DNA of 64,000 nucleotides. It comes from Chengkuizengella marina (GTDB lineage Bacteria; Bacillota; Bacilli; Paenibacillales; KCTC-33759). This document shows positions 17,900 through 28,131 of this stretch, one piece after another; the first letter of the stretch is position 1; each line of letters opens with the position of its first letter. The notes under the pieces were generated by a model, which ran no database searches, had not been told where the DNA came from, and worked only from the letters and a program-made list of their open reading frames with translations. The position numbers were made by a program, and so were the translations under genes. Location: assembly GCF_009910845.1 (NCBI RefSeq), contig NZ_SIJB01000023.1, positions 62,001 to 126,000 of the forward strand, read 5' to 3'.

Positions 17900-18763
17900 A
17901 TGGCTATAAGAGTCGTAACAGATAGCACGTCCTATATACCAGAAAAATTGCAAAAACAGTATGATATCACAGTAGTACCTTTAAGTGTATCCTTTCAAGA
18001 TGAATCATTTAAAGAATTGGATGTAAGTGTTGAGTATTTTTATGAAAAGTTATCCAAAAGTAAGGAGCTGCCTACCTCCTCTCAACCTTCTGTTAATGAT
18101 TTATACACTGTTTTTGAAAATTTAGTAAAACAAAATCATGATATTGTAGCTATATTCATTTCCTCAGAAATGAGTGGGACTTATTCTACTGCACTTTTAG
18201 CAAGTAACATGATATTAGAGAAATATCCTAAAGCAAGCATAGAAATCATTGATTCTAGGTCAAACAGCATGCAACTGGGTTTTGCTGCATTAACAGCAGC
18301 AAAAGAAGCGATTGTAGGTAAGTGCATCAGAGAAGTTGTTAGAGCGGTAAAAGAAAATATTGAAAGAAGTCGATTTATATTTATCCCAGAAACGTTGGAG
18401 TATTTGAAAAAAGGAGGTAGAATAGGTTCAGCCAAAGCTTTGTTAAGTTCGGTTCTTAAAATCAAACCCATTTTAACTGTGTTTGATGGAAAAACAAATG
18501 TGATCGACAGAATAAGAACAAAAAAACGTGCAATTACGAAAATGACAGATGTATTTTTTGAAAATATAAAAACGTTTGGTTTAGGCGATGTCATCGTACA
18601 TCATATCCAATGCGAGGAAGAGGCTAAAGAGTTAGCCAATACAATTAAAGAAATCATTGGTAAAAAGGTGCAGATTTGTTCAATTGGTCCAGTAATAGGT
18701 ACACATGTAGGGCCTGGTGCGATTGGAATTGCCTATTACACCCAAGAGGAACTGTTGCTATAA
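17900..18763 (+). CDS. DegV/FakB-family fatty-acid-binding protein (copy 1)
   Basis: DegV-fold protein of 287 residues. Motifs: VVTDSTSYIPE at the N-terminus, SSQPSVNDLYTVFENL, FISSEMSGTYSTALLAS, and ETLEYLKKGGRIGSAKALL. Members (FakB) hold a fatty acid for phosphorylation by FakA, feeding exogenous fatty acids into phospholipid synthesis. FakA is not in the window. GTG 17888 opens the frame, but the AAGGTGGAG site fits ATG 17900. It is a tandem paralogue of the next gene with identical length; the two probably differ in acyl-chain preference. Confidence 0.9.
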   Translation: MAIRVVTDSTSYIPEKLQKQYDITVVPLSVSFQDESFKELDVSVEYFYEKLSKSKELPTSSQPSVNDLYTVFENLVKQNHDIVAIFISSEMSGTYSTALLASNMILEKYPKASIEIIDSRSNSMQLGFAALTAAKEAIVGKCIREVVRAVKENIERSRFIFIPETLEYLKKGGRIGSAKALLSSVLKIKPILTVFDGKTNVIDRIRTKKRAITKMTDVFFENIKTFGLGDVIVHHIQCEEEAKELANTIKEIIGKKVQICSIGPVIGTHVGPGAIGIAYYTQEELLL

Positions 18764-18809
18764 AATGATTATAAAAGAATGATTTTGTGAAATGTCATGA
18801 TTTTTACCA

Positions 18810-18839
18810 TAGACAAATGTTGCAATACAATGATATAAA
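18810..18839 (+). promoter_or_regulatory. Promoter of the second degV-type gene
   Basis: TAGACA, 18 bases, TATAAA, located 39 bases before the ATG. It suggests the second copy can be transcribed independently of the first. Confidence 0.5.
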
Positions 18840-18877
18840 TGGACTAGCAAAGACTCACATATGAAGGTGGACAAAAA

Positions 18878-19741
18878 ATGACAGTTAAAATTATTACGGA
18901 TAGCACTTCTTATATTCCTGATTTTTTATTGAATCAATTTGATATCTCGGTTGTTTCACAAAATGTTGTAGATGAAGGTCGATGTGAAAGAGAACTAGAT
19001 ATTGATCAAGAGAAATTTTATGAGAAATTAGCCAATAGAAATGATTTACCGAGTTCCTCTCAGCCCTCTGTAGATGAATTTCATGAAGTGTTTGAAAATC
19101 ACATCAAAAATGGACATGAGATCGTAGGTGTATTTGTTTCTTCAGAAATGAGCGGAACGTATGAAACTGCGTTAATGGTTAAACATATTATATTAGAAAA
19201 ATATCCTAAAGCTAAAATTGAATTAATAGATTCAAGAGTGAATATTATGCAGTTGGGATTTGCAACGTTAGCAGCAGCTCGAGCAGCAAAAGCAGGAAAA
19301 ACGGTTTCTGAAATCATAGAAGCAGTTCAAAGAAATTTAAAAAGAAGTCGTATTCTTTTTGTTCCAGAAACATTGGAATATTTAAAACGAGGGGGAAGAA
19401 TAGGTACGGCAAAAGCATTGATAGGTTCCGTATTACAAATTAAACCTATTCTTACAGTAAAAGCTGGTAAAACTGGTGTTTTTAGCAATGCCAGAACCAA
19501 AAAAAGAGCAATCGAAAAAATGGTCAATGAGTTTTATGAAAATATTAAAGAATATGGTTTAGGTGACGTTATCATTCATCATATTCATTGTGAAAAACAA
19601 GCCAAATCCATCGCAGATAAAATAGGACAAAAAATTGATAAAGCTGTAGGGCTAGCTCCTATCGGTCCAGTAGCTGGTTTACATGTTGGACCAGGAACGA
19701 TTGGAATTGCTTATTATACGAAGGAAGAATTAAATAAATAG
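18878..19741 (+). CDS. DegV/FakB-family fatty-acid-binding protein (copy 2)
   Basis: DegV-fold protein of 287 residues, strongly similar to the preceding gene along its whole length (IITDSTSYIPDFLLNQFDIS, SSQPSVDEFHEVFENH, ETLEYLKRGGRIGTAKALIG, GPVAGLHVGPGTIGIAYYT). It is predicted to bind a fatty acid and present it to the FakA kinase. The ATG follows GAAGGTGG. Its own promoter lies in the 114-base gap and a terminator follows. Confidence 0.9.
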   Translation: MTVKIITDSTSYIPDFLLNQFDISVVSQNVVDEGRCERELDIDQEKFYEKLANRNDLPSSSQPSVDEFHEVFENHIKNGHEIVGVFVSSEMSGTYETALMVKHIILEKYPKAKIELIDSRVNIMQLGFATLAAARAAKAGKTVSEIIEAVQRNLKRSRILFVPETLEYLKRGGRIGTAKALIGSVLQIKPILTVKAGKTGVFSNARTKKRAIEKMVNEFYENIKEYGLGDVIIHHIHCEKQAKSIADKIGQKIDKAVGLAPIGPVAGLHVGPGTIGIAYYTKEELNK

Positions 19742-19764
19742 TGTTAGCTATTCTCAAATTTAGA

Positions 19765-19816
19765 AAAACACCTCTAAAGTCGTTAAAGAAAGCGACAATT
19801 TGGAAGGTGTTTTTTC
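19765..19816 (+). terminator. Intrinsic terminator after degV-type gene 2
   Basis: AACACCT pairs with AGGTGTT, with a second inner hairpin GTCG/CGAC, followed by a T run. Confidence 0.7.
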
Positions 19817-19932
19817 TTGTATAACAAGATCAAACTCATTTGAAATGATTTACAACACGTTAAAATAAATGGTATAATTTTATAAAATGAAATAAAGTTT
19901 CATATAGTAAAACAAAGAGTGGTGAAATCAAT

Positions 19933-20301
19933 ATGAAATATCAGTTTTTACACATTGACCACGTGCAATTAGCTGCACCAAAAGACAGCGAGGATCAGGC
20001 AAGGCAATTTTATGGTAATGTCTTAGGAATGAAGGAAAAACCCAAACCAGAAAAGTTAAAAATCAGAGGAGGAGTATGGTTCCAATGTGGTATTCATCAA
20101 GTTCATATTGGAATTCAAGAAAATTTTCAACCTGCTAAAAAAGCACATCCTGCTATTGAAGTGAAACACGTTATAGAACTAGGAGAACATTTGAAAAAAC
20201 ATGGATTAGAAGTGAAAGAAGATTATGAGATAGAAGGGGTGAAACGCTTTTTCATAAATGATCCTTTTGGGAATCGATTAGAGTTTTTGGAGAAGAGCTG
20301 A
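19933..20301 (+). CDS. VOC-family protein (glyoxalase/bleomycin-resistance fold)
   Basis: Single-subunit VOC protein of 122 residues: FLHIDHVQLAAPKDSE at the N-terminus with a probable metal-ligand His, ARQFYGNVLGMKEKPKPE, and FINDPFGNRLEFLEKS with a C-terminal Glu ligand. Such proteins are metal-dependent lyases, dioxygenases or resistance proteins; the substrate is unknown. The ATG follows GAGTGGTGA. It is convergent with the SgrR-like gene, with only 5 bases between them and no terminator hairpin visible. Confidence 0.8.
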   Translation: MKYQFLHIDHVQLAAPKDSEDQARQFYGNVLGMKEKPKPEKLKIRGGVWFQCGIHQVHIGIQENFQPAKKAHPAIEVKHVIELGEHLKKHGLEVKEDYEIEGVKRFFINDPFGNRLEFLEKS

Positions 20302-20306
20302 ATGAT

Positions 20307-22037
20307 TCAGTCCCTCATATCAATCCATGCTTTCCTAAAATCATCATACCCTAATGCCTCGAACTCAGTATCTTGTATGGTATGGTTAAAGGTTCTGTAA
20401 ATATGAGGGTGGTATAAATAGAGAATCAGATGTTGCTCTCTTAAGTATTGTTCTATTTGACTCATCCAATATTCTCGTTTATGATGTTCAGGTTCATATT
20501 TCATTTTAGATAAACATTCTTCAATATAAATTAAATGCGCTTTACTTATAAATCTTTGAAATAAATTGGTTTTGTTATAAAGTGCTTCTATGAAAGATAA
20601 ATGATAATCATAAGAAGAAACTTCACTTGCAAAAAGTAGATCTGCTTCTTGAGCCAATAAAGGTGAATAAAAATCATCCATCTCAAATATTTTATATTGT
20701 AATTGAATACCTTCAGTGGCAGCTTCCTTCACAAACCATTCTGCTTTTTCTGTATCTATATGTTTCGTGTAAACGGTGAGTGTCTCTCCTTGATACCCTG
20801 ATTGTTCCACTAATGATTTTACAAGCCTTCTTTTTTTAGGTTCAGTTTGTATTGAATTCCATGGGAAATAACTTGATGCTTCTACTAAATGGTCGTATCC
20901 GTTATCATTCCACATTTTATTCATATCCAATAAGTGATAAAGTGCAGCTCTAAACGAATGATTGTGAACAATAGAAGGTTTGTTGAAATTAATAGCAAGA
21001 AATCGAACCCCATTAAGTCTATCTACTTTGTTAATGGAAGCTTCCTTTGCTTGTTCCCCTCTAATTTGTATAGTCATAACATCTTTTGTCTCATTGGAAA
21101 TAAGATAAAATTCAATTTCATCAATAAATGGGCGTTCTAAAAAATATAAATCAAATGCTTCTAGTACAATCACATTTTCTGTACGTTTTTTTAACTGGAA
21201 TGGTCCTGTTCCAATCCATTTGTATTCATCAAATGGTTCATCCTTAGGTAGAATAGAAAGTGAAGTTGCACTTACATAACGTAAAAATAACGGATTCGCT
21301 TGTGATAAATGAAATCGTACGGTATAAGGGGATAAACATTCAATCTTTTTGATGTTCTCCAACAACCATTGTTTAGAGAAAGGCGATTCTTTTGTACGTT
21401 CAAATGTATACTTTACATCTTCACTATTTAATGTTCGTTGATGATGGAAATGAACACCTTTTCTCAAATGAAATGTCCAAGTTCTATTGTCATCCTCCAC
21501 ATTCCAATGATGTGCTAAATGAGGTTGGATGGTCTCTGTCTTTTGATCAAATGTAACGAGAGTGCTTCCTAAATGTCGTATTAAATACTCTTCAAAGTTA
21601 ATGGAACATTGCAGTGGATCTAACGTTACAATTCTTTTTAACATCATCAGTCGAAGTACATCTTTTGAATGATTTGATTGATAACCAAACTTTTTTTGTA
21701 TTTCTTTTGTTAAATCCAACACCCATGATTTTGGAATCGGTAGTTGTAACAATTGAAAAGCATCCTCTAAATGATCACGTTTAATGTTTTCGTTAATGAT
21801 CATCTTTATCTCCTCTTGAAGAGGTTTTGTAAAAATAAGTTGAGATGAGTTCCCTCTGCCTTTTCCAGGTTTATAAACATATTTTCCTTCTGTTTCAAAT
21901 TTTCTTACTTTTATTTTTGCGTTTTTTTTGTTGCAAAACCATATCTCTTGTAGTTCTTTCATTTTAAATGAAGCGGTATTGTCAATTTCTCTAGTATAAA
22001 AAAGGGCTCTCATTTGAAAATAGTCTAAATCTTTCAT
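20307..22037 (-). CDS. SgrR-type regulator with solute-binding domain
   Basis: Protein of 576 residues without a signal peptide. Residues 1-100 form an SgrR_N-like winged helix (MKELQEIWFCNKKNAKIKVR). About 135-540 is an SBP_bac_5 oligopeptide/nickel-type solute-binding domain (LAHHWNVEDDNRTWTFHLRK, GTGPFQLKKRT), used here as an intracellular sensor. SgrR-type proteins sense a small ligand and regulate a neighbouring transporter. It is divergent from an MFS exporter across about 127 bases, a common pairing. The ATG at 22037 lies 12 bases after an AGGAGG site, a long spacing, but no better start is visible. Confidence 0.85.
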   Translation of the reverse strand: MKDLDYFQMRALFYTREIDNTASFKMKELQEIWFCNKKNAKIKVRKFETEGKYVYKPGKGRGNSSQLIFTKPLQEEIKMIINENIKRDHLEDAFQLLQLPIPKSWVLDLTKEIQKKFGYQSNHSKDVLRLMMLKRIVTLDPLQCSINFEEYLIRHLGSTLVTFDQKTETIQPHLAHHWNVEDDNRTWTFHLRKGVHFHHQRTLNSEDVKYTFERTKESPFSKQWLLENIKKIECLSPYTVRFHLSQANPLFLRYVSATSLSILPKDEPFDEYKWIGTGPFQLKKRTENVIVLEAFDLYFLERPFIDEIEFYLISNETKDVMTIQIRGEQAKEASINKVDRLNGVRFLAINFNKPSIVHNHSFRAALYHLLDMNKMWNDNGYDHLVEASSYFPWNSIQTEPKKRRLVKSLVEQSGYQGETLTVYTKHIDTEKAEWFVKEAATEGIQLQYKIFEMDDFYSPLLAQEADLLFASEVSSYDYHLSFIEALYNKTNLFQRFISKAHLIYIEECLSKMKYEPEHHKREYWMSQIEQYLREQHLILYLYHPHIYRTFNHTIQDTEFEALGYDDFRKAWIDMRD

Positions 22038-22164
22038 TCCGTATATATTCCTCCTTTAAATAAAGGGGTTGCAATTGATTTAATTATACCCTTTTTAACC
22101 TCTTTTGTGTAATGCATAATGATCCATAACCATTACAAACACATAGAGAAGAGGAGGAGTGAAG

Positions 22165-23436
22165 ATGAGTTTTAAAGACTTTCATATTAATATTAAGATT
22201 AGGATTATAGAGACCTTTATTAGTAAATTTATAGGAAGTATGATTTTTCCTTTTATGGCCATTTATTTATCTAGTTATTATGGAGTGAAAACAGCAGGGA
22301 TTTTACTATTTTTAAATGTACTGATGGGTATTGTAATCAATTTTTTTGGAGGTTATTTTTCCGATAATTATGGGAGGAAGAAGTTGATCCTATATGCAGA
22401 AATAGGCCGTTTTATAGCTTTTTTGGTCATGATGTTATCTAATTCACCTTGGTTTGAATCCGTTTTTACCACATTTTTAATGATGACTTTGAATACAATA
22501 TTTATGGGATTGTCAGGTCCTGCTAATCAAGCCATGTTAATAGATGTAAGTAAACCAGAACAAAGAAGAGTTATGTACTCCATTACGTATTGGGCAAATA
22601 ATCTATCTATAGCGTTTGGTGCAATACTAGGTGCTCTATTTTTTGAACATTATTTATTTGAGTTATTAATCGGGCTCACCGTAGGTGCTTTAGTAGTTGT
22701 GATTTTAGTGTTATTTTTCATTGAAGAAAGTTACTTTCCTGTAAAAAAAGAAAATGCTGCATCCCATGTGACAGAGATGGTTAAAACGTATAGTCTCGTA
22801 TTTAAAGATAAATTGTTTATTCTATTTATGATCGCGGGTGTATTCATATTATCCATGGAAATTCAATTACCCAACTACATTGGCATTAGACTTAGTAAGG
22901 AAATGTCAACTCAGACTTTTTTGTTCTGGAAATTAGATGGCGTGAATATGGTGGGTTTTCTCCTTACTGAGAACACAATTCTAGTTGTATTATTTCTTCT
23001 ATTTACAACGAGTTTGTTCAAACGATATTCAGATAAAAATGTACTTCTATTAGGTTCTATCCTTTTTGTTATAGGATATGGCGTCGTATCTTTTACAAAT
23101 CACATTTGGCTTTTATTTGTTTTTATTGCCGTTGCCACATTAGGAGAGGTGGTTAAGTTACCCGTTCTGCATTCATATATGGCATCCATTCCGCCTGCAG
23201 AAGCAAGAAGCTCTTATATGGCAGTAAATAATATGACGCTTAATCTTGCTCAAATCATTACTTCTATTTCTGTAACGATAAGTGCATATTTATCAACGTT
23301 TGTGATGAGTATCTTTATTATAAGTATTGGGTTCGTTGGAGTAGCTATCTATTATTTTATTTTTGCAGAACTTTACAAGAGAGTAGATAAAGAGCAGAAG
23401 GTGAGTATAGTTAACAAGCAAATAATAGCTTCATAA
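22165..23436 (+). CDS. MFS transporter paired with the SgrR-type regulator
   Basis: Major facilitator protein of 423 residues with twelve predicted helices. The loop 2-3 signature is seen as GGYFSDNYGRKKLIL. A multidrug or sugar efflux role fits the divergent SgrR-like gene (compare SgrR-SetA in enterics), but the substrate is not known. GTG at 22159 lies inside the ribosome site GAGGAGGAG, so the ATG at 22165 is preferred. A strong terminator follows. Confidence 0.85.
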   Translation: MSFKDFHINIKIRIIETFISKFIGSMIFPFMAIYLSSYYGVKTAGILLFLNVLMGIVINFFGGYFSDNYGRKKLILYAEIGRFIAFLVMMLSNSPWFESVFTTFLMMTLNTIFMGLSGPANQAMLIDVSKPEQRRVMYSITYWANNLSIAFGAILGALFFEHYLFELLIGLTVGALVVVILVLFFIEESYFPVKKENAASHVTEMVKTYSLVFKDKLFILFMIAGVFILSMEIQLPNYIGIRLSKEMSTQTFLFWKLDGVNMVGFLLTENTILVVLFLLFTTSLFKRYSDKNVLLLGSILFVIGYGVVSFTNHIWLLFVFIAVATLGEVVKLPVLHSYMASIPPAEARSSYMAVNNMTLNLAQIITSISVTISAYLSTFVMSIFIISIGFVGVAIYYFIFAELYKRVDKEQKVSIVNKQIIAS

Positions 23437-23445
23437 GGATCATAT

Positions 23446-23485
23446 AAAAAATCCCCTTAAGTGTAATACTAAGGGGATTTTTTCA
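23446..23485. terminator. Bidirectional intrinsic terminator
   Basis: AAAAATCCCCTTA pairs with TAAGGGGATTTTT, with A and T runs on both flanks; it serves the convergent MFS and esterase genes. Confidence 0.9.
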
Positions 23486-23493
23486 TGTTTTTA

Positions 23494-24432
23494 TCATTGT
23501 TTATTAATATATTCTAATGAGTCATCTAATTTTTCACTCAAGTTTTCTGGAAACCAATGACCAAAGTTTTCTTTTACAGTAAAGAAACAGTTGAATCCAT
23601 TTTCATCAAACATAGAAACCATTTCTATCTGCTCATTATAACACTGGTCTTGATCTCCTGTAATGATACTTCCACTCATTCCTCTTTGTTTTGACCTTAA
23701 GATATTTTCTGTGGTAAATATATTTGGTTTGTTCGGATTTAAAGCAATAAAACCTTTTACAGGTAAATAGGTATGATTTAAAGCAATATCCATAGACAAA
23801 GCAGCTCCTTCTGAAAAGCCACCTACGATGATCTGCTCATAGTTTATTAAATATTTTGAAAATATTTCACTCATGGTTTCCTCTATTTCCTCATGAGATT
23901 GTTTATTATGTGTCCAACAATAATGAAAAGAACCTACCATTTGAGAGGACTGTATGTAAACTAGAATATATTCTTTCTTTATTTGGTTTGAATTCCAGAA
24001 CTCTCTAAACATGGGAATGTCTTCACCCCACCCATGAAGTGCAATAAATAATGGATACGTTTTATTTGGGTTATATTCTGTTGGTAAAATGACTTCATAT
24101 TTAGGCTTAGAATTTTCTTTTGCTTGGGAGCTTATTTCACTCCACCTTGATACAGTTTGTCCATACTCCTTGAGATCCCACACAGATTGGAAAAATTCTT
24201 TTGGGTACCAAATACCTCGATCCAGTGCTTCATTTAAAACTTGATTCGCTTTTTCATGTAGATTTAATTCACTATATAAAGAAGCTAAGTCCTGATTTAT
24301 CACGTATAAATTTTCAGGATAATCTTTTACGCATTGTTCTACCATTTTTAAAGCTTCTTCTTTCTTAGCTGGATTAGCATACCAAAGCTTGTTGTATTCA
24401 TTCTCCTTTTCTTTAAAGCTTTTTTTCATCAT
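23494..24432 (-). CDS. Alpha/beta-hydrolase (phospholipase/carboxylesterase-like) with helical N-terminus
   Basis: Protein of 312 residues, no signal peptide. The first 70 or so residues are helical and TPR-like (EEALKMVEQCVKDYPENLYV). The hydrolase domain follows: YPLFIALHGWGEDIPMF (oxyanion region), nucleophile Ser in GGFSEGAALS, acid Asp in ITGDQDQCYN, and His in FGHWFPENL. The complete Ser-Asp-His triad indicates an active esterase of unknown substrate. The ATG follows AGGGAGACGAA. It is monocistronic. Confidence 0.8.
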   Translation of the reverse strand: MMKKSFKEKENEYNKLWYANPAKKEEALKMVEQCVKDYPENLYVINQDLASLYSELNLHEKANQVLNEALDRGIWYPKEFFQSVWDLKEYGQTVSRWSEISSQAKENSKPKYEVILPTEYNPNKTYPLFIALHGWGEDIPMFREFWNSNQIKKEYILVYIQSSQMVGSFHYCWTHNKQSHEEIEETMSEIFSKYLINYEQIIVGGFSEGAALSMDIALNHTYLPVKGFIALNPNKPNIFTTENILRSKQRGMSGSIITGDQDQCYNEQIEMVSMFDENGFNCFFTVKENFGHWFPENLSEKLDDSLEYINKQ

Positions 24433-24637
24433 TTCGTCTCCCTATTGTTATGATCTGTATTTATTTCGATTTCTTCATTATAACAAATTATATTTGCTAT
24501 AGATCTATTGCATCATTATTGAACATAATATTTTTTAAGAGCGCTGTGTAATTTTTAATCAAAATATGAGATAGTAAAAAAGAACAAAAACACAGGCTAG
24601 TATAAATCTTTAATTTGGAACAAGGAATGTGAATGTA

Positions 24638-26539
24638 ATGAGTATTCTTTCAGTAGAACATGTAATAAAAACATATGGTGAAAAGATTTTATTTGATGAT
24701 ATTTCTTTTACAATATCTGAAAAACAAAAAATAGGTTTAATTGGTGTCAATGGAACGGGCAAATCCACCTTATTAAGAGTGATTGCTGGACTTGATTCAG
24801 TTGAAAAAGGGGACATTATTCATGCAAATCAGTTCCATATTGAATATCTTCCTCAAGATCCTCAGTTTGAAGAAGATTTATCCGTGTTAGAGCAAATTTA
24901 TTATGGAAATTCCTCCGTTATGGTTACATTAAGAGAATATGAGCTTGCATTAATGGATCTTGAACAGGATCCGAACAATCAGAAAAAACAGGAAGCGCTT
25001 TTTAAAAAACAGCAAAAGATGGATCTAGTGGATGCATGGGAAGCGAATACTACGGCAAAAACCGTGTTAACTAGATTAGGAATTACTAACTATACTGAAC
25101 AGGTCAAAAATTTATCGGGTGGACAACGTAAAAAAGTCGCCATTGCGAAGGCGCTTATTCAACCTGCAGATTTACTCATTTTAGATGAACCTACAAACCA
25201 TTTAGACAATGAAACGATTGAGTGGTTAGAAGGGTATTTGTCAAAATATCAAAGCTCGTTCATCCTTGTTACACATGATCGTTACTTTTTAAATAGAGTG
25301 ACAAATGGGATGTTTGAGCTAGATAACGGAAAACTTTATGTGTATGAAGGTAACTATGAAACCTTTTTAGAGAAAAAAGCAGAAAGAGAAGAGCAAGCAA
25401 TCATTGATGATAGCAAACGTAAAAACCTATTAAGAAAAGAACTAGCTTGGTTACGCCGAGGAGCTAAAGCTAGAACCACAAAACAAAAAGCACGTATACA
25501 AAGAGTAAATGAACTTCAAAATAAAAAAACAATAATGAAAGAAGATAGTTTAGATATATCAATCGGATCGAATAGACTCGGGAAAAAAGTATTTGAGATT
25601 GAAGAATTGTCTAAAACGATAGATGAAAAGATACTAATCGAACATTTCAGTTATTTAGTTGTACCCGATGAACGCTTGGGCATTATTGGACCTAATGGAA
25701 GTGGGAAATCTACTTTATTAAATATATTGGCTGGCAAAATCAGACCGGAAAGAGGGAGCATCGAAGTTGGTGAAACGGTAAGAATCGGTTACTATACTCA
25801 AAATAATGAGGAACTTGATGGGAACTTAAGAGTAGTTGAATATATTAAACAAAAGGCGGAGATTGTAAAAACAGCAGACGGTTCGACGATTACAGCAGAA
25901 CAGATGCTAGAGCGTTTTTTATTTCCTAGAAGTATTCAATGGACGTATATACGAAAATTGTCTGGAGGAGAACGTCGTCGATTATATTTATTATCTATAT
26001 TAATGTTAGAACCGAATGTTTTATTGCTGGATGAGCCTACGAATGATTTAGACATTCAAACGTTAACTATATTAGAGGATTATTTAGAAGTATTTGCTGG
26101 CGTAGTCATTAGTGTCTCTCATGATCGATACTTCTTGGATCGAGTAGTGGATCATCTCATTTGTTTTGAAGGGAACGGAGTCATAACACGTTTTCAAGGA
26201 AATTACACAGAATATATGGAAATGAAAAGTACTGAAAGAGAAAAACAAGCACTTGAAAAACAAAACCAAGAAGATGTCTCCAAACAAATCAACACAAAAG
26301 TGCGGCGCAAGAAGTTGTCCTATAAAGAACAGATAGAGTGGGATGAAATCGAGGATAAAATTACTGAGATAGAGCAGAGAATTTCCGAAATTGAAACAGA
26401 AATCGTTGAAGCGGGTAGTGATTCGGAAAAAGTTAGTCATTTATATGAAGAACAGCAAAAAACGGAAGAAATACTTGAGCAAACAATGGCGCGGTGGGAA
26501 GAGTTGTCTTTAATCATAGAAGAAATAGAACAGAATTAA
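24638..26539 (+). CDS. ABC-F ATPase, Uup/YfmR-like
   Basis: Soluble protein of 633 residues with two ABC domains and no membrane part. First Walker A GVNGTGKSTLLR with LSGGQRKKVAIAK and LLILDEPTNHLD; second GPNGSGKSTLLN with LSGGERRRLYLLS and LLLDEPTNDLD. A charged linker lies between the domains and a coiled-coil C-terminal domain (about 540-633) is typical of the Uup subgroup. ABC-F proteins act on the ribosome, resolving stalls or giving antibiotic resistance; the C-terminal coil argues for a housekeeping Uup/YfmR role. ATG 24638 is preferred over the in-frame GTG at 24629, though the ribosome site is not decisive. Confidence 0.9.
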   Translation: MSILSVEHVIKTYGEKILFDDISFTISEKQKIGLIGVNGTGKSTLLRVIAGLDSVEKGDIIHANQFHIEYLPQDPQFEEDLSVLEQIYYGNSSVMVTLREYELALMDLEQDPNNQKKQEALFKKQQKMDLVDAWEANTTAKTVLTRLGITNYTEQVKNLSGGQRKKVAIAKALIQPADLLILDEPTNHLDNETIEWLEGYLSKYQSSFILVTHDRYFLNRVTNGMFELDNGKLYVYEGNYETFLEKKAEREEQAIIDDSKRKNLLRKELAWLRRGAKARTTKQKARIQRVNELQNKKTIMKEDSLDISIGSNRLGKKVFEIEELSKTIDEKILIEHFSYLVVPDERLGIIGPNGSGKSTLLNILAGKIRPERGSIEVGETVRIGYYTQNNEELDGNLRVVEYIKQKAEIVKTADGSTITAEQMLERFLFPRSIQWTYIRKLSGGERRRLYLLSILMLEPNVLLLDEPTNDLDIQTLTILEDYLEVFAGVVISVSHDRYFLDRVVDHLICFEGNGVITRFQGNYTEYMEMKSTEREKQALEKQNQEDVSKQINTKVRRKKLSYKEQIEWDEIEDKITEIEQRISEIETEIVEAGSDSEKVSHLYEEQQKTEEILEQTMARWEELSLIIEEIEQN

Positions 26540-26572
26540 CACCTTCTTTATGAGGAAGGGGATAATAATTTG

Positions 26573-26605
26573 ACACAAGTAGAAACTAAAAGTGCTGACT
26601 TGTGT
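26573..26605. promoter_or_regulatory. Inverted repeat upstream of selO
   Basis: ACACAAGT and ACTTGTGT are separated by 17 bases, 60 bases before the selO start. It may be an operator or a small RNA hairpin; there is no T run, so it is not a terminator. Confidence 0.3.
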
Positions 26606-26664
26606 TAATAAGGAAAGTAAATAACTAAAAATTACATAAAAACAAAAGAAGAAAAGGAGTAAAG

Positions 26665-28131
26665 ATGACAAAGAAAATAGAAATAGGATGGGACTTAGAT
26701 AACGGTTATGCTCACTTGCCTAAATTATTTTATTCCAACCTTAATCCAAATCCAGTACGTTCACCGAAGTTAATCATTCTTAATGAACCGTTGGCAGCTT
26801 ATTTGGGGTTGAACGTTCAGGCGTTACAAAGTGACGAAGGAATAGCGATGCTTGCTGGCAACCAGATTCCCGAAGGTGGTTTACCTCTTGCTCAAGCTTA
26901 CGCTGGACATCAATTCGGTCATTTTAATATGTTAGGGGATGGACGGGCAATGCTGCTTGGAGAGCAAATCACTCCCCTAGGTGAGCGGTTTGATATTCAG
27001 CTCAAGGGTTCAGGTAGAACCCCATACTCCCGTGGGGGTGATGGTAGAGCAGCACTTGGACCGATGTTACGTGAATATATCATCAGCGAAGCAATGTATG
27101 CCCTCGGTATTCCTACAACCCGTAGTCTAGCTGTGGTGACTACCGGTGAGTCGGTAATCCGAGAAACCGATTTGCACGGTGCAATCCTGTCCCGTGTGGC
27201 TGCCAGTCATTTGCGCGTTGGTACCTTTCAATACGTTGCAAAATGGGGCACGGTTGAGGAACTACGGGTCCTTGCTGATTATACCTTACAAAGGCATTTT
27301 CCAGACATTGAAAATGATGAAAGTCGATACCTTTCACTGCTTCAGGAAGTGATTAAGCGTCAGGCTGAGCTGATTGCCAAGTGGCAATTGGTTGGTTTTA
27401 TCCACGGGGTAATGAATACAGATAATATGACCATTAGCGGGGAAACTATCGATTATGGACCTTGCGCCTTTATGGATTATTATGACCCGGCAACAGTTTT
27501 CAGTTCCATTGATACTCAAGGTCGCTATGCCTATAGAAATCAGCCTTATATTGGCGGATGGAATCTTGCACGATTTGCTGAAACTCTTTTGCCGCTGCTA
27601 CATGTCAATCATGAAGAGGCTATCAAACTGGCTCAGGATGCAATATCAGATTTTACTGAGTTGTATCACAATAACTGGCTCTCAGGAATGAGAGCAAAGC
27701 TGGGGATATTTAATGAAGAGATACAAGATGAATCCCTTGTTAAAGATCTTCTGAGTATAATGCAAAAGTATCGTGCGGATTATACCAATACCTTCCGAGC
27801 ATTAACTTTTGATACGCTGGAGAATATGGACCTTTTTACGAGTTCAGAATTTTCTAAGTGGTATGAGATGTGGCAGGAGAGGCTAAGCAGACAGCAAGAA
27901 GTGAGAGCATCCTCGCATCAGTTGATGCGGAACAGCAATCCTGCGCTAATTCCTCGTAACCACCGAATTGAAGCTGCATTAGAAGCAGCAGTGAAACAAG
28001 GAGATTACAGCGTGATGGAGCAGCTTCTTCATGTTCTATCAAGTCCCTATGCACACTCCTCAGAACAGGTTGATTACAGCACACTGCCAGAACCATCAAC
28101 CCTTCCTTACCGCACCTTTTGCGGTACATGA
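26665..28131 (+). CDS. selO: Protein adenylyltransferase SelO (YdiU/UPF0061)
   Basis: Pseudokinase-fold enzyme of 488 residues that transfers AMP from ATP to protein hydroxyl groups, linked in other bacteria to redox-stress adaptation. Family landmarks: [40 protein letters not shown], the catalytic segment [12 protein letters not shown] and the DYGPCAFMD (DFG-like) motif. Length and the TFCGT end match full-length family members. Base composition is unlike its neighbours: 27121-27180 holds 32 G/C of 60, against 20 of 60 at 25201-25260 in the ABC-F gene. This suggests transfer from a higher-GC donor. ATG follows AAAAGGAG. Confidence 0.93.
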   Translation: MTKKIEIGWDLDNGYAHLPKLFYSNLNPNPVRSPKLIILNEPLAAYLGLNVQALQSDEGIAMLAGNQIPEGGLPLAQAYAGHQFGHFNMLGDGRAMLLGEQITPLGERFDIQLKGSGRTPYSRGGDGRAALGPMLREYIISEAMYALGIPTTRSLAVVTTGESVIRETDLHGAILSRVAASHLRVGTFQYVAKWGTVEELRVLADYTLQRHFPDIENDESRYLSLLQEVIKRQAELIAKWQLVGFIHGVMNTDNMTISGETIDYGPCAFMDYYDPATVFSSIDTQGRYAYRNQPYIGGWNLARFAETLLPLLHVNHEEAIKLAQDAISDFTELYHNNWLSGMRAKLGIFNEEIQDESLVKDLLSIMQKYRADYTNTFRALTFDTLENMDLFTSSEFSKWYEMWQERLSRQQEVRASSHQLMRNSNPALIPRNHRIEAALEAAVKQGDYSVMEQLLHVLSSPYAHSSEQVDYSTLPEPSTLPYRTFCGT

